16,851 nucleotides of DNA from Actinomycetota bacterium (GTDB taxonomy: Bacteria; Actinomycetota; Thermoleophilia; Gaiellales; Gaiellaceae). The stretch is from assembly GCA_013812265.1 (NCBI GenBank), contig JACCTQ010000181.1, positions 1 through 16,851 of the forward strand, in the 5' to 3' direction. The translations under genes and the position numbers were made by a program. Within the stretch, counting starts at the first letter, position 1. Each line of letters begins with the position of its first letter. Positions 1 through 6,576 of this stretch are shown in pieces. Below the pieces are notes generated by a model, which did no database searches, was not told where the DNA came from, and saw only the letters and a program-made list of their open reading frames with translations.

Positions 1-278
1 TCGACCTCGACTTCGGTCCCGATCGGCAGCTCGGCGAGTGAGCGCTTGAAGGCGCTGTCGCGCAAGCGCGTGCAGAGGCCGAGCACACCGCGCTCGTTCG
101 GCGAGGTGACGACAGAGATGTGCCGGCGCGGCCCCTTGTCGTCATCGTGCGGCGGGTTCAGGAGCGTCACCCAGAAGTACTGGCCTGCCTTGAAGTCGAC
201 CTCCCGGCCGAGCAGGTCGAAGATGACCAGGAGCGTTCCCTTCGCGATCTCCCGCTTTTCCTTGATCTGCGCGCGCAC
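1..278 (-). CDS. Ferredoxin/flavodoxin-NADP reductase-like FAD oxidoreductase (N-terminal part, cut by window edge)
   Basis: The minus strand reads open from 278 to the left edge. The peptide starts with VRAQIKEKREIAKGTLLVIF and contains a beta-barrel FAD-binding pattern: a KAGQYFWV stretch followed by RRHISVVTSPNE. In the ferredoxin-NADP reductase family the second stretch is the R-x-[YH]-S flavin-binding motif, and the first is the strand preceding it. The visible 92 residues therefore correspond to the FAD-binding domain; the NAD(P)-binding half lies outside the window. The start is set at GTG 278 because a TACCTT hexamer ends 6 nt upstream and there is no Shine-Dalgarno, as in several neighbours. 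The substrate and electron partner cannot be told from this fragment. It is divergent from the hemolysin III gene, with 118 bp between the starts. Confidence 0.75.
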   Translation of the reverse strand, partial: MRAQIKEKREIAKGTLLVIFDLLGREVDFKAGQYFWVTLLNPPHDDDKGPRRHISVVTSPNERGVLGLCTRLRDSAFKRSLAELPIGTEVEV

Positions 279-396
279 CGGTCTAAGGTATCGCAGTCGC
301 CGGCTCGCCCGGCGCTGACACTTCCGCGTCGGCTCGCGCAGCTAGTTGCCGTAGCGAGCTGTCGGACCGGCAGCGAAGGGCGCTATCGTTGAGGTG
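279..396. promoter_or_regulatory. Divergent promoter region between FNR-like gene and hlyIII
   Basis: Two -10-like hexamers face outward. On the minus strand TACCTT (290-285) lies 6 nt before GTG 278. On the plus strand TATCGT (384-389) lies 7 nt before GTG 397. Neither start has a purine-rich Shine-Dalgarno at normal spacing, so both transcripts may be leaderless. I see no convincing -35 for either. Inferred from pattern only. Confidence 0.45.
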
Positions 397-1056
397 GTGT
401 CGGGTGCGGTCGCGGAAGCGCTTGGCAAACCGAGGCTCCGAGGCGTCCTGCATCAGGCGGCGTTCCTGATCTCTCTCGCCGTCGCCCCGGTGCTGATCCT
501 GGGTGCCGACGGCACGCGGCGGCAACTGGCCGCCGCCGTGTTCTCCGGCTCGGTCGTTGCTTGCTTCGGCGCCAGCGCGCTCTACCACCGGGTGACCTGG
601 TCGCCGCGCGCGCGGCTCTGGATGCGGCGAGTGGATCACGCAGGCGTCTACCTTCTGATCGCGGGTACCTACACCCCTGTCTCACTGCTCGCGCTCAGTG
701 GGCACTGGCGTCCCGTTGTGCTCACCATCGCCTGGGTCGGCGCCGCCACGGCCATCGTGCTCAAGTTTGCCTGGATGGACGCACCCAAATGGCTCGCGGC
801 GGCGATCGCGATCGCGCTCGGCTGGGTCGCCGTCGTGGCGCTGCCGCAATTGATCGCAGGTCTGAACCCCGCTGGGGTGATCTTGCTGGTCGTGGGGGGT
901 TTGGCCTACACCGCCGGCGCCGTGGTCTACGCCCTGGGACGCCCCGATCCGGTGCCAGCGGTGTTCGGCTACCACGAGCTCTTCCACGCGCTGACCATCG
1001 TTGCGGTCGCCTGCCAGTACGTCGCGATCGCGTTTTACATCATTCCCGGCGACTAG
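397..1056 (+). CDS. Hemolysin III / PAQR family seven-TM membrane protein
   Basis: A 219-aa polytopic protein with about seven hydrophobic segments. It carries the family's conserved metal-site motifs: SALYHR (about residues 60-65), DHAGVYLLIAGTYTP (from about residue 80) and HELFHALTIVAVACQ (from about residue 193). These supply the Ser, Asp and His residues that bind a metal within the membrane in PAQR proteins. Length fits bacterial HlyIII/YqfA-type members. The true role of bacterial family members is unsettled; some are linked to membrane-fluidity homeostasis rather than haemolysis. Two GTG codons (394 and 397) are possible starts; 397 is preferred because it sits 7 nt after TATCGT. Its TAG overlaps the stop of the convergent MGMT gene. 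Confidence 0.88.
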   Translation: MSGAVAEALGKPRLRGVLHQAAFLISLAVAPVLILGADGTRRQLAAAVFSGSVVACFGASALYHRVTWSPRARLWMRRVDHAGVYLLIAGTYTPVSLLALSGHWRPVVLTIAWVGAATAIVLKFAWMDAPKWLAAAIAIALGWVAVVALPQLIAGLNPAGVILLVVGGLAYTAGAVVYALGRPDPVPAVFGYHELFHALTIVAVACQYVAIAFYIIPGD

Positions 1057-1517
1057 CGCTCGACGCCCTCGAGGGCGAGCAGGCGCCTCTTGTAGGGTGC
1101 GCCGAGCGAGCCGTAAGAGCCGACGCCGGTCGCCGAGACGACGCGGTGACAGGGGAGAATGAGTGGGAAGCGGTTTCCCGCACAGAAGGTGCCGGCCGCT
1201 CTGTGGGCATTCGGATGCCCGGCGAGCACGGCCAGCTCCCCGTACGTGACCGTTTCGCCGTACGGCACGTCGCGGAGCACATCGGCGACGCTCTGCTGGA
1301 ATGGAGTCGTCCACGAGAGATCGATCGCGACGCCCTCGTACGCGACGGGATGGCCAGCGAAATAGGCGCGAATGCGATCGACCAGCGGACTGCTCCCGAC
1401 CCCGCGCGGTGGGCGGCCGGCGCGCGGCAACTCGTGGTTGACCAGCGTTCCGCGTTCGTACCAGAGCTCCCCCACTCCCCAGGCCGGAACGGCGTACGAC
1501 ACGACCCTGACAGCCAT
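1053..1517 (-). CDS. ogt: Methylated-DNA--protein-cysteine S-methyltransferase (O6-alkylguanine-DNA alkyltransferase)
   Basis: A 154-aa suicide DNA-repair protein that moves the alkyl group from O6-alkylguanine to its own cysteine. The active site PCHRV is at residues 122-126, making Cys123 the acceptor. The preceding VPYGETVTYGELA helix-turn-helix region and the AGNRFPL stretch are typical, although the usual N-P-x-P before the active site reads NRFP here. The C-terminal GSYG-containing loop is present. There is no Ada-type N-terminal zinc or AraC domain, so this is a stand-alone Ogt/MGMT type. ATG 1517 is preferred over an in-frame TTG at 1526, which falls inside the -10 hexamer TAGCTT. It lies 39 bp after the GTPase pair on the same strand but seems to have its own promoter. 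Confidence 0.93.
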   Translation of the reverse strand: MAVRVVSYAVPAWGVGELWYERGTLVNHELPRAGRPPRGVGSSPLVDRIRAYFAGHPVAYEGVAIDLSWTTPFQQSVADVLRDVPYGETVTYGELAVLAGHPNAHRAAGTFCAGNRFPLILPCHRVVSATGVGSYGSLGAPYKRRLLALEGVER

Positions 1518-1524
1518 GTTCGCC

Positions 1525-1552
1525 AAGCTAACGGAGATCCTCAGCCAGGCAA
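1525..1552 (-). promoter_or_regulatory. Promoter of the MGMT gene (leaderless type)
   Basis: On the minus strand TTGCCT (1552-1547), a 16-nt spacer and TAGCTT (1530-1525) are followed 7 nt later by ATG 1517. The -35 element sits directly after the upstream GTPase stop (1557). No Shine-Dalgarno precedes the ATG, consistent with a leaderless mRNA. Confidence 0.5.
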
Positions 1553-1556
1553 TCTT

Positions 1557-3170
1557 CTATCTGCCCGGCACGCGGATCCCGGCAATCCGGCGGCCCCGAG
1601 CTTGGCCGGCAGCCTCCTCGATCTCGGCGCAGAGCCGCTCGTAGACACTCAACTCGAGCCCGACCGGCTCCAGGATCAATTGCTCAGCGACCTCCTGGAT
1701 ACGTTCGCGCAGCGAGCGCGCGGCGGCCCGCGAGCGTCGACGCGCGCCCGCTCCGTTGACCATGCGCGTGAGGAAAGAGAACAAGAGCCCCGCCGAGAGA
1801 CCGCCCACCAGAAGCAGGGTCGGTAATGCGAAGCCGCGGAAGTCGGGGGTCGGCACGACATCTCCGAGCTGCACGAACCCCAGTACGGCGAGTGCCAGTA
1901 GCCACAGGGCTCCGAGCGTTGCCACGCCGGCGACAAGTCTCTGGAACAGGCCCGCGACGGTCCACCAACGTGGTCGCGCCATGTGCAGATCGGCTCCTCC
2001 GACGGCGCGATCCAGGCGATCGGCTATCTCCCCTTCCTCCGCCGTCGCGGCCGACCGGGCAAGCGACGGCCACGGGTCCGGCAGACCGGCCGAGGCGCCA
2101 GCGGCGAGCGTCCGCGTAGCCGCCGCGATCTGCGAGCGCTGAACGGGCGTCGGTCCGGACAACGATGTTCGCGTCTCGGGCTGAGGCCGGTCGGAGAGCC
2201 GCAGTCGCCGCAACGGATCCGGTCGCAACCTCCGGACCCAACGGAGAGGCGGCCAGCCTGTCTCGAGGATGCCGCGCCGGCGATGCGCGAGCCCCACGGC
2301 CCGAACGACCGACGGGACACTCGCCGCCTCGGACAGAGCCGCGAGCAACCGGTCCCGATCCGTGCCCCGTACTCCGGCGGCAGCGCTCCCGCACCCGGAT
2401 CCCAGCTCTGTCGCGACCGTCGTCAGATCCGCAGCGAGCCGCGCGACGGCCGCGCCGCGTGCTGCCACGCGATGCTGGAGCAGGCGGAGCAACTCGGCGA
2501 GGCCACCTCCCTCGCGGGCTGAGACGGTGATAAGCGGAACACCGTCGAGCCCGTCCTCCCGAAGGAGCCGTTTCAGGTCGCCCTCGCAAGCCGCCAGCGC
2601 CCGCGGATCGAGCGTGTCCGCCTGGTTCAGGACGAGGAGCATCGTCTCCTCATAAGCGGCAAGTGGCCGGAGATAGCGATCGTGCAGGGCCGCGTCGGCG
2701 TACTTCTGTGGGTCGACGACCCACGCTACGACGTCCACCAGCTCGATGATGCGCTCCACTTCGAGCCGGTGCGATCGCTCGACCGAGTCGAAGTCCGGTA
2801 GGTCCAGCAGCACCAACCCGTTGAGGTTCCCGCGATCTCCGATTGCGTGCCGGCGCGGCACCTCCAACCAGTCGAGCAGTGCGCTGGAGCCGTCGCCCCA
2901 GACCGCCGCTGAGGCGGACGACGTGGTGGGCCGCCGTACGCCGGCCGGTGTGAGCTCGCTCCCGGCGAGCGCGTTGAAGAGTGACGACTTTCCGGCACCG
3001 GTCGGGCCGGCCAGTGCTACCACGGTCGCCTCCAAACCGAGTCCGAGCCGCTGCCCTGCCCGTCGCACGACGGACCGCGCCTGCTCGACCACTTCAGGGT
3101 CGAGCCGGCCATCCGCGAGCTCCGCGGCCTCCGCGAGCGCGGTCAGCCGACGGTCGAGCTCGCCGCTCAC
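1557..3170 (-). CDS. YfjP-like membrane-anchored P-loop GTPase, second gene of a GTPase pair
   Basis: A 537-aa protein. The GTPase domain spans about residues 45-240, with Walker A/G1 GPTGAGKSS (55-63), G2 PTTS (81-84), G3 DLPD (123-126), G4 NQAD (182-185) and G5 SAR (217-219); all nucleotide-binding motifs are intact. An Arg/Ala-rich middle region leads to two hydrophobic segments (about 413-435 and 447-468), forming a membrane hairpin. An amphipathic helical tail (about 475-525) follows. This architecture matches the actinobacterial YfjP/Era-like GTPases usually encoded next to a dynamin-like partner. GTG 3170 overlaps the upstream TGA as GTGA, so the two are translationally coupled. The cellular role is not established; membrane remodelling or division is inference from dynamin relatives. 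Confidence 0.85.
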   Translation of the reverse strand: MSGELDRRLTALAEAAELADGRLDPEVVEQARSVVRRAGQRLGLGLEATVVALAGPTGAGKSSLFNALAGSELTPAGVRRPTTSSASAAVWGDGSSALLDWLEVPRRHAIGDRGNLNGLVLLDLPDFDSVERSHRLEVERIIELVDVVAWVVDPQKYADAALHDRYLRPLAAYEETMLLVLNQADTLDPRALAACEGDLKRLLREDGLDGVPLITVSAREGGGLAELLRLLQHRVAARGAAVARLAADLTTVATELGSGCGSAAAGVRGTDRDRLLAALSEAASVPSVVRAVGLAHRRRGILETGWPPLRWVRRLRPDPLRRLRLSDRPQPETRTSLSGPTPVQRSQIAAATRTLAAGASAGLPDPWPSLARSAATAEEGEIADRLDRAVGGADLHMARPRWWTVAGLFQRLVAGVATLGALWLLALAVLGFVQLGDVVPTPDFRGFALPTLLLVGGLSAGLLFSFLTRMVNGAGARRRSRAAARSLRERIQEVAEQLILEPVGLELSVYERLCAEIEEAAGQARGRRIAGIRVPGR

Positions 3171-4861
3171 CTCGCCCGCGCGAGCGTTTGCAGCGCCGCC
3201 CGCAGCCGGTCGGGGCTCTCCTTCGAGGGAGATACCGGTGCCAGGAGATCGGTGAACCGCTCCGCTTCGGCATCCAGCAACCGCTCCACGCGCGCCAGTA
3301 GATCACCGCGCGCGCGGTCTGCAAGAGCGCGGACTGCCTGGTCGCCGAAGATCGCTTCGAGTACCTTCTGGCTGAGCGCGGACGTTCCCCCCGCAACTGC
3401 GATCTCGGCCCCGGTGAGGCCGCCCGTCTGCACGAAGACCGCCAGCATGACCGTCAGACCGGCGCCGTTGACTCCGAGTGAGGCGAGCCGTGCCGTCGTG
3501 CGCTTGTCCGCGCCTTCCTCGCGAACCAGCTCGAAGACGAACCCCTGCCAGGCGCGAACCTCTCCGCCGATCGCCGCGAGCAGCCGTGGAGACGCAGCAT
3601 CGAGTCGAGCAGAGCGCTCGAGGAGCCTTCGCCCCGACGGCTCCTGGCGCCAGCGGTTGGCGGCCAGCTCGGCCGCCCGGTCAGCCGCCGCGTGCACCAC
3701 CGAGTCGATCCGCGTCTCGACCGCGGCCTCCAGCTCGGCGTCCGCAGCTGGAGTGCCGGTGATCAGCGCCCGGAGGCGATCGCGAAGCCACCCGATGCGG
3801 GACTCCAGGGCGCGCATGACATCGCCCGTGCCGACTACCTCATGCCAACGGGAAAGCACCTCTCCACGCAGGAGCGACCCGCTTCGCACCGTCTCGTCCA
3901 CCTCGGCGAGTCCGGCGGCATACGACGTTTCGACCGCTGCACGAAGCTCGCCGATCGTGGCGAGCTGGTCACGTATGGTGCGCTCCACCGCCTGCACACG
4001 GGGTGACAGGCTGTCGAGCGCGCCGGTGAGCGTGCGACGGACGAGCGCTGCACGTGCGTGCGCGTCGGCTGCGAGACCATCGAGCCATGCGCGCACGCCG
4101 GCGAGCGCGGCCGGGGGCACGAACCCGTCCGCAAGCGTCGCCTCGGGGACTACGAGCAGCTCGGTGCCGGCGAGCCCGCGCGCAGCGAGCATCTCGCGTA
4201 GGTGCGACGAGACCTCCTCCGCTGCCTCTGGCGGCACCCGGTTCAGGACGAGCGAGATGGCCGTTCCTCGGTCCCGGGCCGCATGCAGCAGCTCCCACGG
4301 GACTGCGTCTGCATAGCGCGCGGCGGTGGTGACGAACAGCCAGGAATCCGCCGCGGCGAGCAGCTGGCTCGCCAGCGCTCGATTCTCTTCCACGACCGAG
4401 TCGATGTCCGGAGAGTCGAGCAGGGCCAGCCCCGCCGGCAGCGCGTCGATCGCGACCAGCTGGATGCCGCCCGGAGCCGCGGCGCCCCCGGTGGTTCGGG
4501 GAAGGCCCGGCAAGATACGGTCGTCCTGGAACCACGCCATGTCCTCGGGATTGCACACGAGCACCGGTGCTCGAGTCGTTGGACGCAGCACGCCCGCGGG
4601 GCTCACCTCCGAGCCGACGAGACTGTTCACGAGTGTCGACTTGCCCGCGCCCGTCGAGCCGCCGACGACCATCAGGAGAGGCGCGTCCATCTGCCGCAGA
4701 CGCGGCAGCAAGTAGTCGTCGATCTGCGCGACGAGCTCGTTCCGCGCCCGGCGAGCCTCCTCGGCGCCGGACAGATCGAGCCCGAGCTCGAGTCCGGCCA
4801 GCTCGTCCCGGAGGTGGATGAGGCCATCGGAGACCGCATTACTGCGCTCGCTCGTACTCAC
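3167..4861 (-). CDS. Dynamin-family-like P-loop GTPase, first gene of a GTPase pair
   Basis: A 564-aa protein. G1 is GGSTGAGKST (67-76), G2 is PTTR (94-97) and G3 is DSPD (149-152). The G4 position reads NRVP (207-210), lacking the Asp that normally reads guanine, so base specificity is uncertain. Residues about 260-450 are predicted to be long helices, as in dynamin-like stalks. A hydrophobic/glycine-rich stretch (about 463-495) could insert in the membrane, and an amphipathic C-terminal helix follows. GTG 4861 is preceded by GGGGAAG about 10 nt upstream. It overlaps the next GTPase by 4 bp. The paired arrangement recalls actinobacterial dynamin pairs such as Streptomyces DynA/DynB, but orthology cannot be claimed from sequence reading alone. 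Confidence 0.82.
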   Translation of the reverse strand: MSTSERSNAVSDGLIHLRDELAGLELGLDLSGAEEARRARNELVAQIDDYLLPRLRQMDAPLLMVVGGSTGAGKSTLVNSLVGSEVSPAGVLRPTTRAPVLVCNPEDMAWFQDDRILPGLPRTTGGAAAPGGIQLVAIDALPAGLALLDSPDIDSVVEENRALASQLLAAADSWLFVTTAARYADAVPWELLHAARDRGTAISLVLNRVPPEAAEEVSSHLREMLAARGLAGTELLVVPEATLADGFVPPAALAGVRAWLDGLAADAHARAALVRRTLTGALDSLSPRVQAVERTIRDQLATIGELRAAVETSYAAGLAEVDETVRSGSLLRGEVLSRWHEVVGTGDVMRALESRIGWLRDRLRALITGTPAADAELEAAVETRIDSVVHAAADRAAELAANRWRQEPSGRRLLERSARLDAASPRLLAAIGGEVRAWQGFVFELVREEGADKRTTARLASLGVNGAGLTVMLAVFVQTGGLTGAEIAVAGGTSALSQKVLEAIFGDQAVRALADRARGDLLARVERLLDAEAERFTDLLAPVSPSKESPDRLRAALQTLARAR

Positions 4862-4951
4862 AGCGGGGCATCTTCCCCGTCTGCGTTCACACGAAGCATC
4901 GAGCCGAGACGAACGACGCGCTCAGTGCGCCCCTTTTCGGCCGTCAGCGGC

Positions 4952-5902
4952 TCAGCAGTTGACCGTGACGATCGGGCGCCCGAACGACGGACCCGCGAGT
5001 CGCACGTCGATCGCGTACGTGCCGTTGGGGATGGCGCTTCCGGCGACAGCCTGGACGCCCAGGAGCAGGAGGCCGCTGGATGTCGCGGGCTGGGCGTCTT
5101 CCAGCACGGTAACGCCGTCGCGCGTGATCACGTAGTTGATCGTCGCGTCTTCCGCCAGGAACCCGTAGCGCACCACCAGCGCCAGCACGGAGCGATCGGT
5201 GCCGCACTCGGAGATGGTTCCCCCCACCGGCGCGGCGATCGGGGGAGGAGTCCCGGCCATGGACATCGACCAGCCGAGAAACTCCAACGCGGGCGAGCAC
5301 CGCACCGCCACGGTAGCCCGGCCGATCGACCTTTCGCCCATGCGAACGTCGACCTCGTAGCGACCGTTGTCTCGCACGCCGGCAGGTGGAGCGAAGACGA
5401 CCGTCTGGACGCCCGCTGAGCCCGCGGGCGACGACCGCTTGCTCGTAAAGATCGGAATGCCGTCACGGGTCCACAGCGTCTCGATCGACTGCCCGCTGAA
5501 GCCGCCGTACCGAAACGACAGAGCAAGGCGGGGCAACGCCGCCCCACACGTGGAGATCGTGCCTCCACTGCGGGCCACGATCGCGGGTGGCTCCTCGGAG
5601 CTCGTCGACCACCCGAGGAACTCGTCCACCCTGGGAGACGGCGGCGCGGGCGGGGGTGGGGGCGGAGCGGGCGGAGGCGGCGGAGCGGGCGGAGGCGGAG
5701 GCTTCGGTTTCGGCTTGGGCTTCGGAGCCGGTACGTTCCAGCACACCCGCACGCGCTTCTTCTTTCCCTTCACCGTCTTCGTGACGTACTTGCACTTCTT
5801 CTTCGCGGACGAAGCCGGGTGGAGCGGCTGGCCGACGGGCGTGGCGGAAGGAGCCGCGAGCAGCGCGACCGCGAGAACACCGAGAAGGAAGCCAAACCTC
5901 AA
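4952..5902 (-). CDS. Secreted protein: signal peptide, Lys/Cys-rich segment, proline-rich linker, two repeated Ig-like domains
   Basis: A 316-aa protein from TTG 5902. The signal sequence begins MRFGFLLGVLAVALLAAP. Next comes a basic segment with two cysteines (KKKCKYVTKTV, then KKKRVRVC), a pattern I associate with exported Thermoleophilia proteins. A linker of about 35 residues is almost only Pro/Ala/Lys. Two copies of a domain of about 110 residues then follow, each beginning EFLGWS, with a Cys-Gly about 25 residues in, R-D-G near the middle, and ending in a terminal cysteine (VAVRC; VTVNC). An open frame extends to TTG 5950, but that codon is the -35 box of the likely promoter, so the later start is chosen. 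Function unknown; a cell-surface role is likely. It lies 90 bp upstream of the GTPase pair on the same strand. Confidence 0.75.
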   Translation of the reverse strand: MRFGFLLGVLAVALLAAPSATPVGQPLHPASSAKKKCKYVTKTVKGKKKRVRVCWNVPAPKPKPKPKPPPPPAPPPPPAPPPPPPAPPSPRVDEFLGWSTSSEEPPAIVARSGGTISTCGAALPRLALSFRYGGFSGQSIETLWTRDGIPIFTSKRSSPAGSAGVQTVVFAPPAGVRDNGRYEVDVRMGERSIGRATVAVRCSPALEFLGWSMSMAGTPPPIAAPVGGTISECGTDRSVLALVVRYGFLAEDATINYVITRDGVTVLEDAQPATSSGLLLLGVQAVAGSAIPNGTYAIDVRLAGPSFGRPIVTVNC

Positions 5903-5921
5903 GCAGAAACCACTGTCACAA

Positions 5922-5950
5922 ACGGTACTCGCCCGTCCTCCTTGCGTCAA
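5922..5950 (-). promoter_or_regulatory. Promoter of the secreted-protein gene
   Basis: On the minus strand TTGACG (5950-5945), a 17-nt spacer and TACCGT (5927-5922) form the best -35/-10 pair in the window. A start site about 7 nt downstream leaves a leader of roughly 12 nt before TTG 5902. The spacer also contains AAGGAGG, which cannot act as a ribosome site if this promoter is used. Confidence 0.55.
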
Positions 5951-5985
5951 AGGTGGCGAGCGCGCGCCAGAGGCACAGACGGCCC

Positions 5986-6004
5986 GCGGGGGATGCTTCC
6001 CCGC
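5986..6004. repeat. Short GC-rich inverted repeat
   Basis: GCGGGG pairs with CCCCGC, extended by a G-T and an A-T pair around a 3-nt loop, giving an 8-bp stem. It lies in the otherwise gene-free stretch 5951-6084, upstream of the secreted-protein promoter. No T-run follows on either strand. Its role is unclear. Confidence 0.35.
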
Positions 6005-6084
6005 CTGGGAGAGCGATCATCCGCGGGCGGAGCCGGCTGCCGGCGGGAGCCCAACAGCGGCTGGTCTCGGCGCGCCAAGAAGAA

Positions 6085-6129
6085 GGGGGAGCATGGGGGA
6101 AACATGGTTTCCCCCATGCTTACTCCCCC
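6085..6129 (-). terminator. Large hairpin after the 110-aa membrane protein gene, probable terminator
   Basis: A perfect 14-bp stem (6090-6103 with 6107-6120) closes on a 3-nt loop. It is extended by GGGGG (6085-6089) against CCCCC (6125-6129) with a 4-nt bulge. In the minus orientation it begins 4 nt after the TGA at 6134 and is followed by CTTCTTCTT, a weak pyrimidine tail. CCCCCATGCT occurs twice on the plus strand (6111-6120 and 6125-6134). Rho-independent terminator is the likeliest reading; a dispersed intergenic repeat is the alternative. Confidence 0.55.
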
Positions 6130-6133
6130 ATGC

Positions 6134-6466
6134 TCAGTCCTGCGTGCTCCCGCGCATCTCCTCGGCCGCCGATCGACCTGCCTCGTGCACCTCGCGGCGT
6201 CGCTCGTCGAGCCCCGGCGAGCTCGGCTCGGCGGCGTCGACCGCGATCTCGCCGGCCTCGAACTGCTCTCGCTCCTCGACAAGCGCTCGAGATTCCGCCA
6301 GCCGGCGGCGAAGCTCTTCCGCCCGGGGATCAGCGCCCGCAGCCGAATCCCTGCTGCCGCCGGCGCTCAACCCGTGGCGTCCTGCGCTCGTCGCGCGCAG
6401 TTTCCGGTAGGCGACTCCCCCCGCGACGCCCAAGGCCCCGAGGGCCAGAATGAGTCGTCTCCGCAC
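6134..6466 (-). CDS. Small single-TM protein with coiled-coil tail, unknown function
   Basis: A 110-aa protein. An N-terminal MRRR is followed by a hydrophobic segment (about residues 5-20), predicting one membrane anchor. A soluble tail is rich in Glu, Arg and Ala; heptad-like stretches at about 47-75 and 85-106 suggest coiled coil. I do not recognise the family. It is taken as real because it has a sensible membrane-protein N-terminus, GTG 6466 lies 7 nt after a -10-like TAGCAT, and a strong hairpin sits directly after its stop. It is divergent from rpsF, and the two -10 elements overlap. There is no Shine-Dalgarno, which suggests a leaderless message. Confidence 0.65.
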   Translation of the reverse strand: MRRRLILALGALGVAGGVAYRKLRATSAGRHGLSAGGSRDSAAGADPRAEELRRRLAESRALVEEREQFEAGEIAVDAAEPSSPGLDERRREVHEAGRSAAEEMRGSTQD

Positions 6467-6473
6467 GAAGCCG

Positions 6474-6483
6474 ATGCTACACT
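6474..6483. promoter_or_regulatory. Overlapping divergent -10 elements for the rpsF operon and the 110-aa gene
   Basis: The ten bases ATGCTACACT contain TACACT on the plus strand (6478-6483) for the rpsF operon and TAGCAT on the minus strand (6479-6474) for the 110-aa gene. The plus transcript would start near 6490, giving a leader of about 87 nt before rpsF. The minus transcript would start at or next to GTG 6466. -35 elements are not obvious. Confidence 0.45.
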
Positions 6484-6501
6484 GGCGCCGCTTCCTGCCT
6501 C

Positions 6502-6543
6502 GCCTCGCACCGTCCGTTCCCGAGCGGTGCCTGCCGGTGAGGC
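6502..6543 (+). promoter_or_regulatory. rpsF leader RNA structure resembling the S6:S18 autoregulatory motif
   Basis: GCCTC (6502-6506) pairs with GAGGC (6539-6543), and the adjoining GCACCG (6507-6512) pairs with CGGTGC (6525-6530). This leaves a 3'-side bulge CTGCCGGT that contains CCG. The ribosomal S6:S18 heterodimer is known to bind a stem with a CCG-bearing bulge in rpsF-operon leaders of many bacteria. Here the structure ends 15 nt before the rpsF Shine-Dalgarno, and both rpsF and rpsR are in the operon. Identification is by pattern and position, not by covariance search. Confidence 0.5.
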
Positions 6544-6576
6544 CGTCCAGACCGAAGGAAGGAGGTGCTCGGGAGC

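Noticed and set aside
561..1826. 421-codon open frame on the plus strand
   Set aside because: Arg/Ala-rich shadow of the hemolysin III gene and antisense to MGMT and the GTPase; no domain pattern.
3252..5419. Two long plus-strand frames (3252-4316 and 4202-5419)
   Set aside because: Antisense to the dynamin-like GTPase and the secreted protein; Ser/Arg/Ala-rich composition typical of high-GC shadow frames.
5641..5720. G-rich repeated region as a possible CRISPR or tandem-repeat locus
   Set aside because: It is the coding sequence of the Pro/Ala/Lys linker of the secreted protein, without regular spacers.
6565..6576. Earlier rpsF start at GTG 6565
   Set aside because: That codon overlaps the Shine-Dalgarno AAGGAGG; GTG 6577 gives the family N-terminus.
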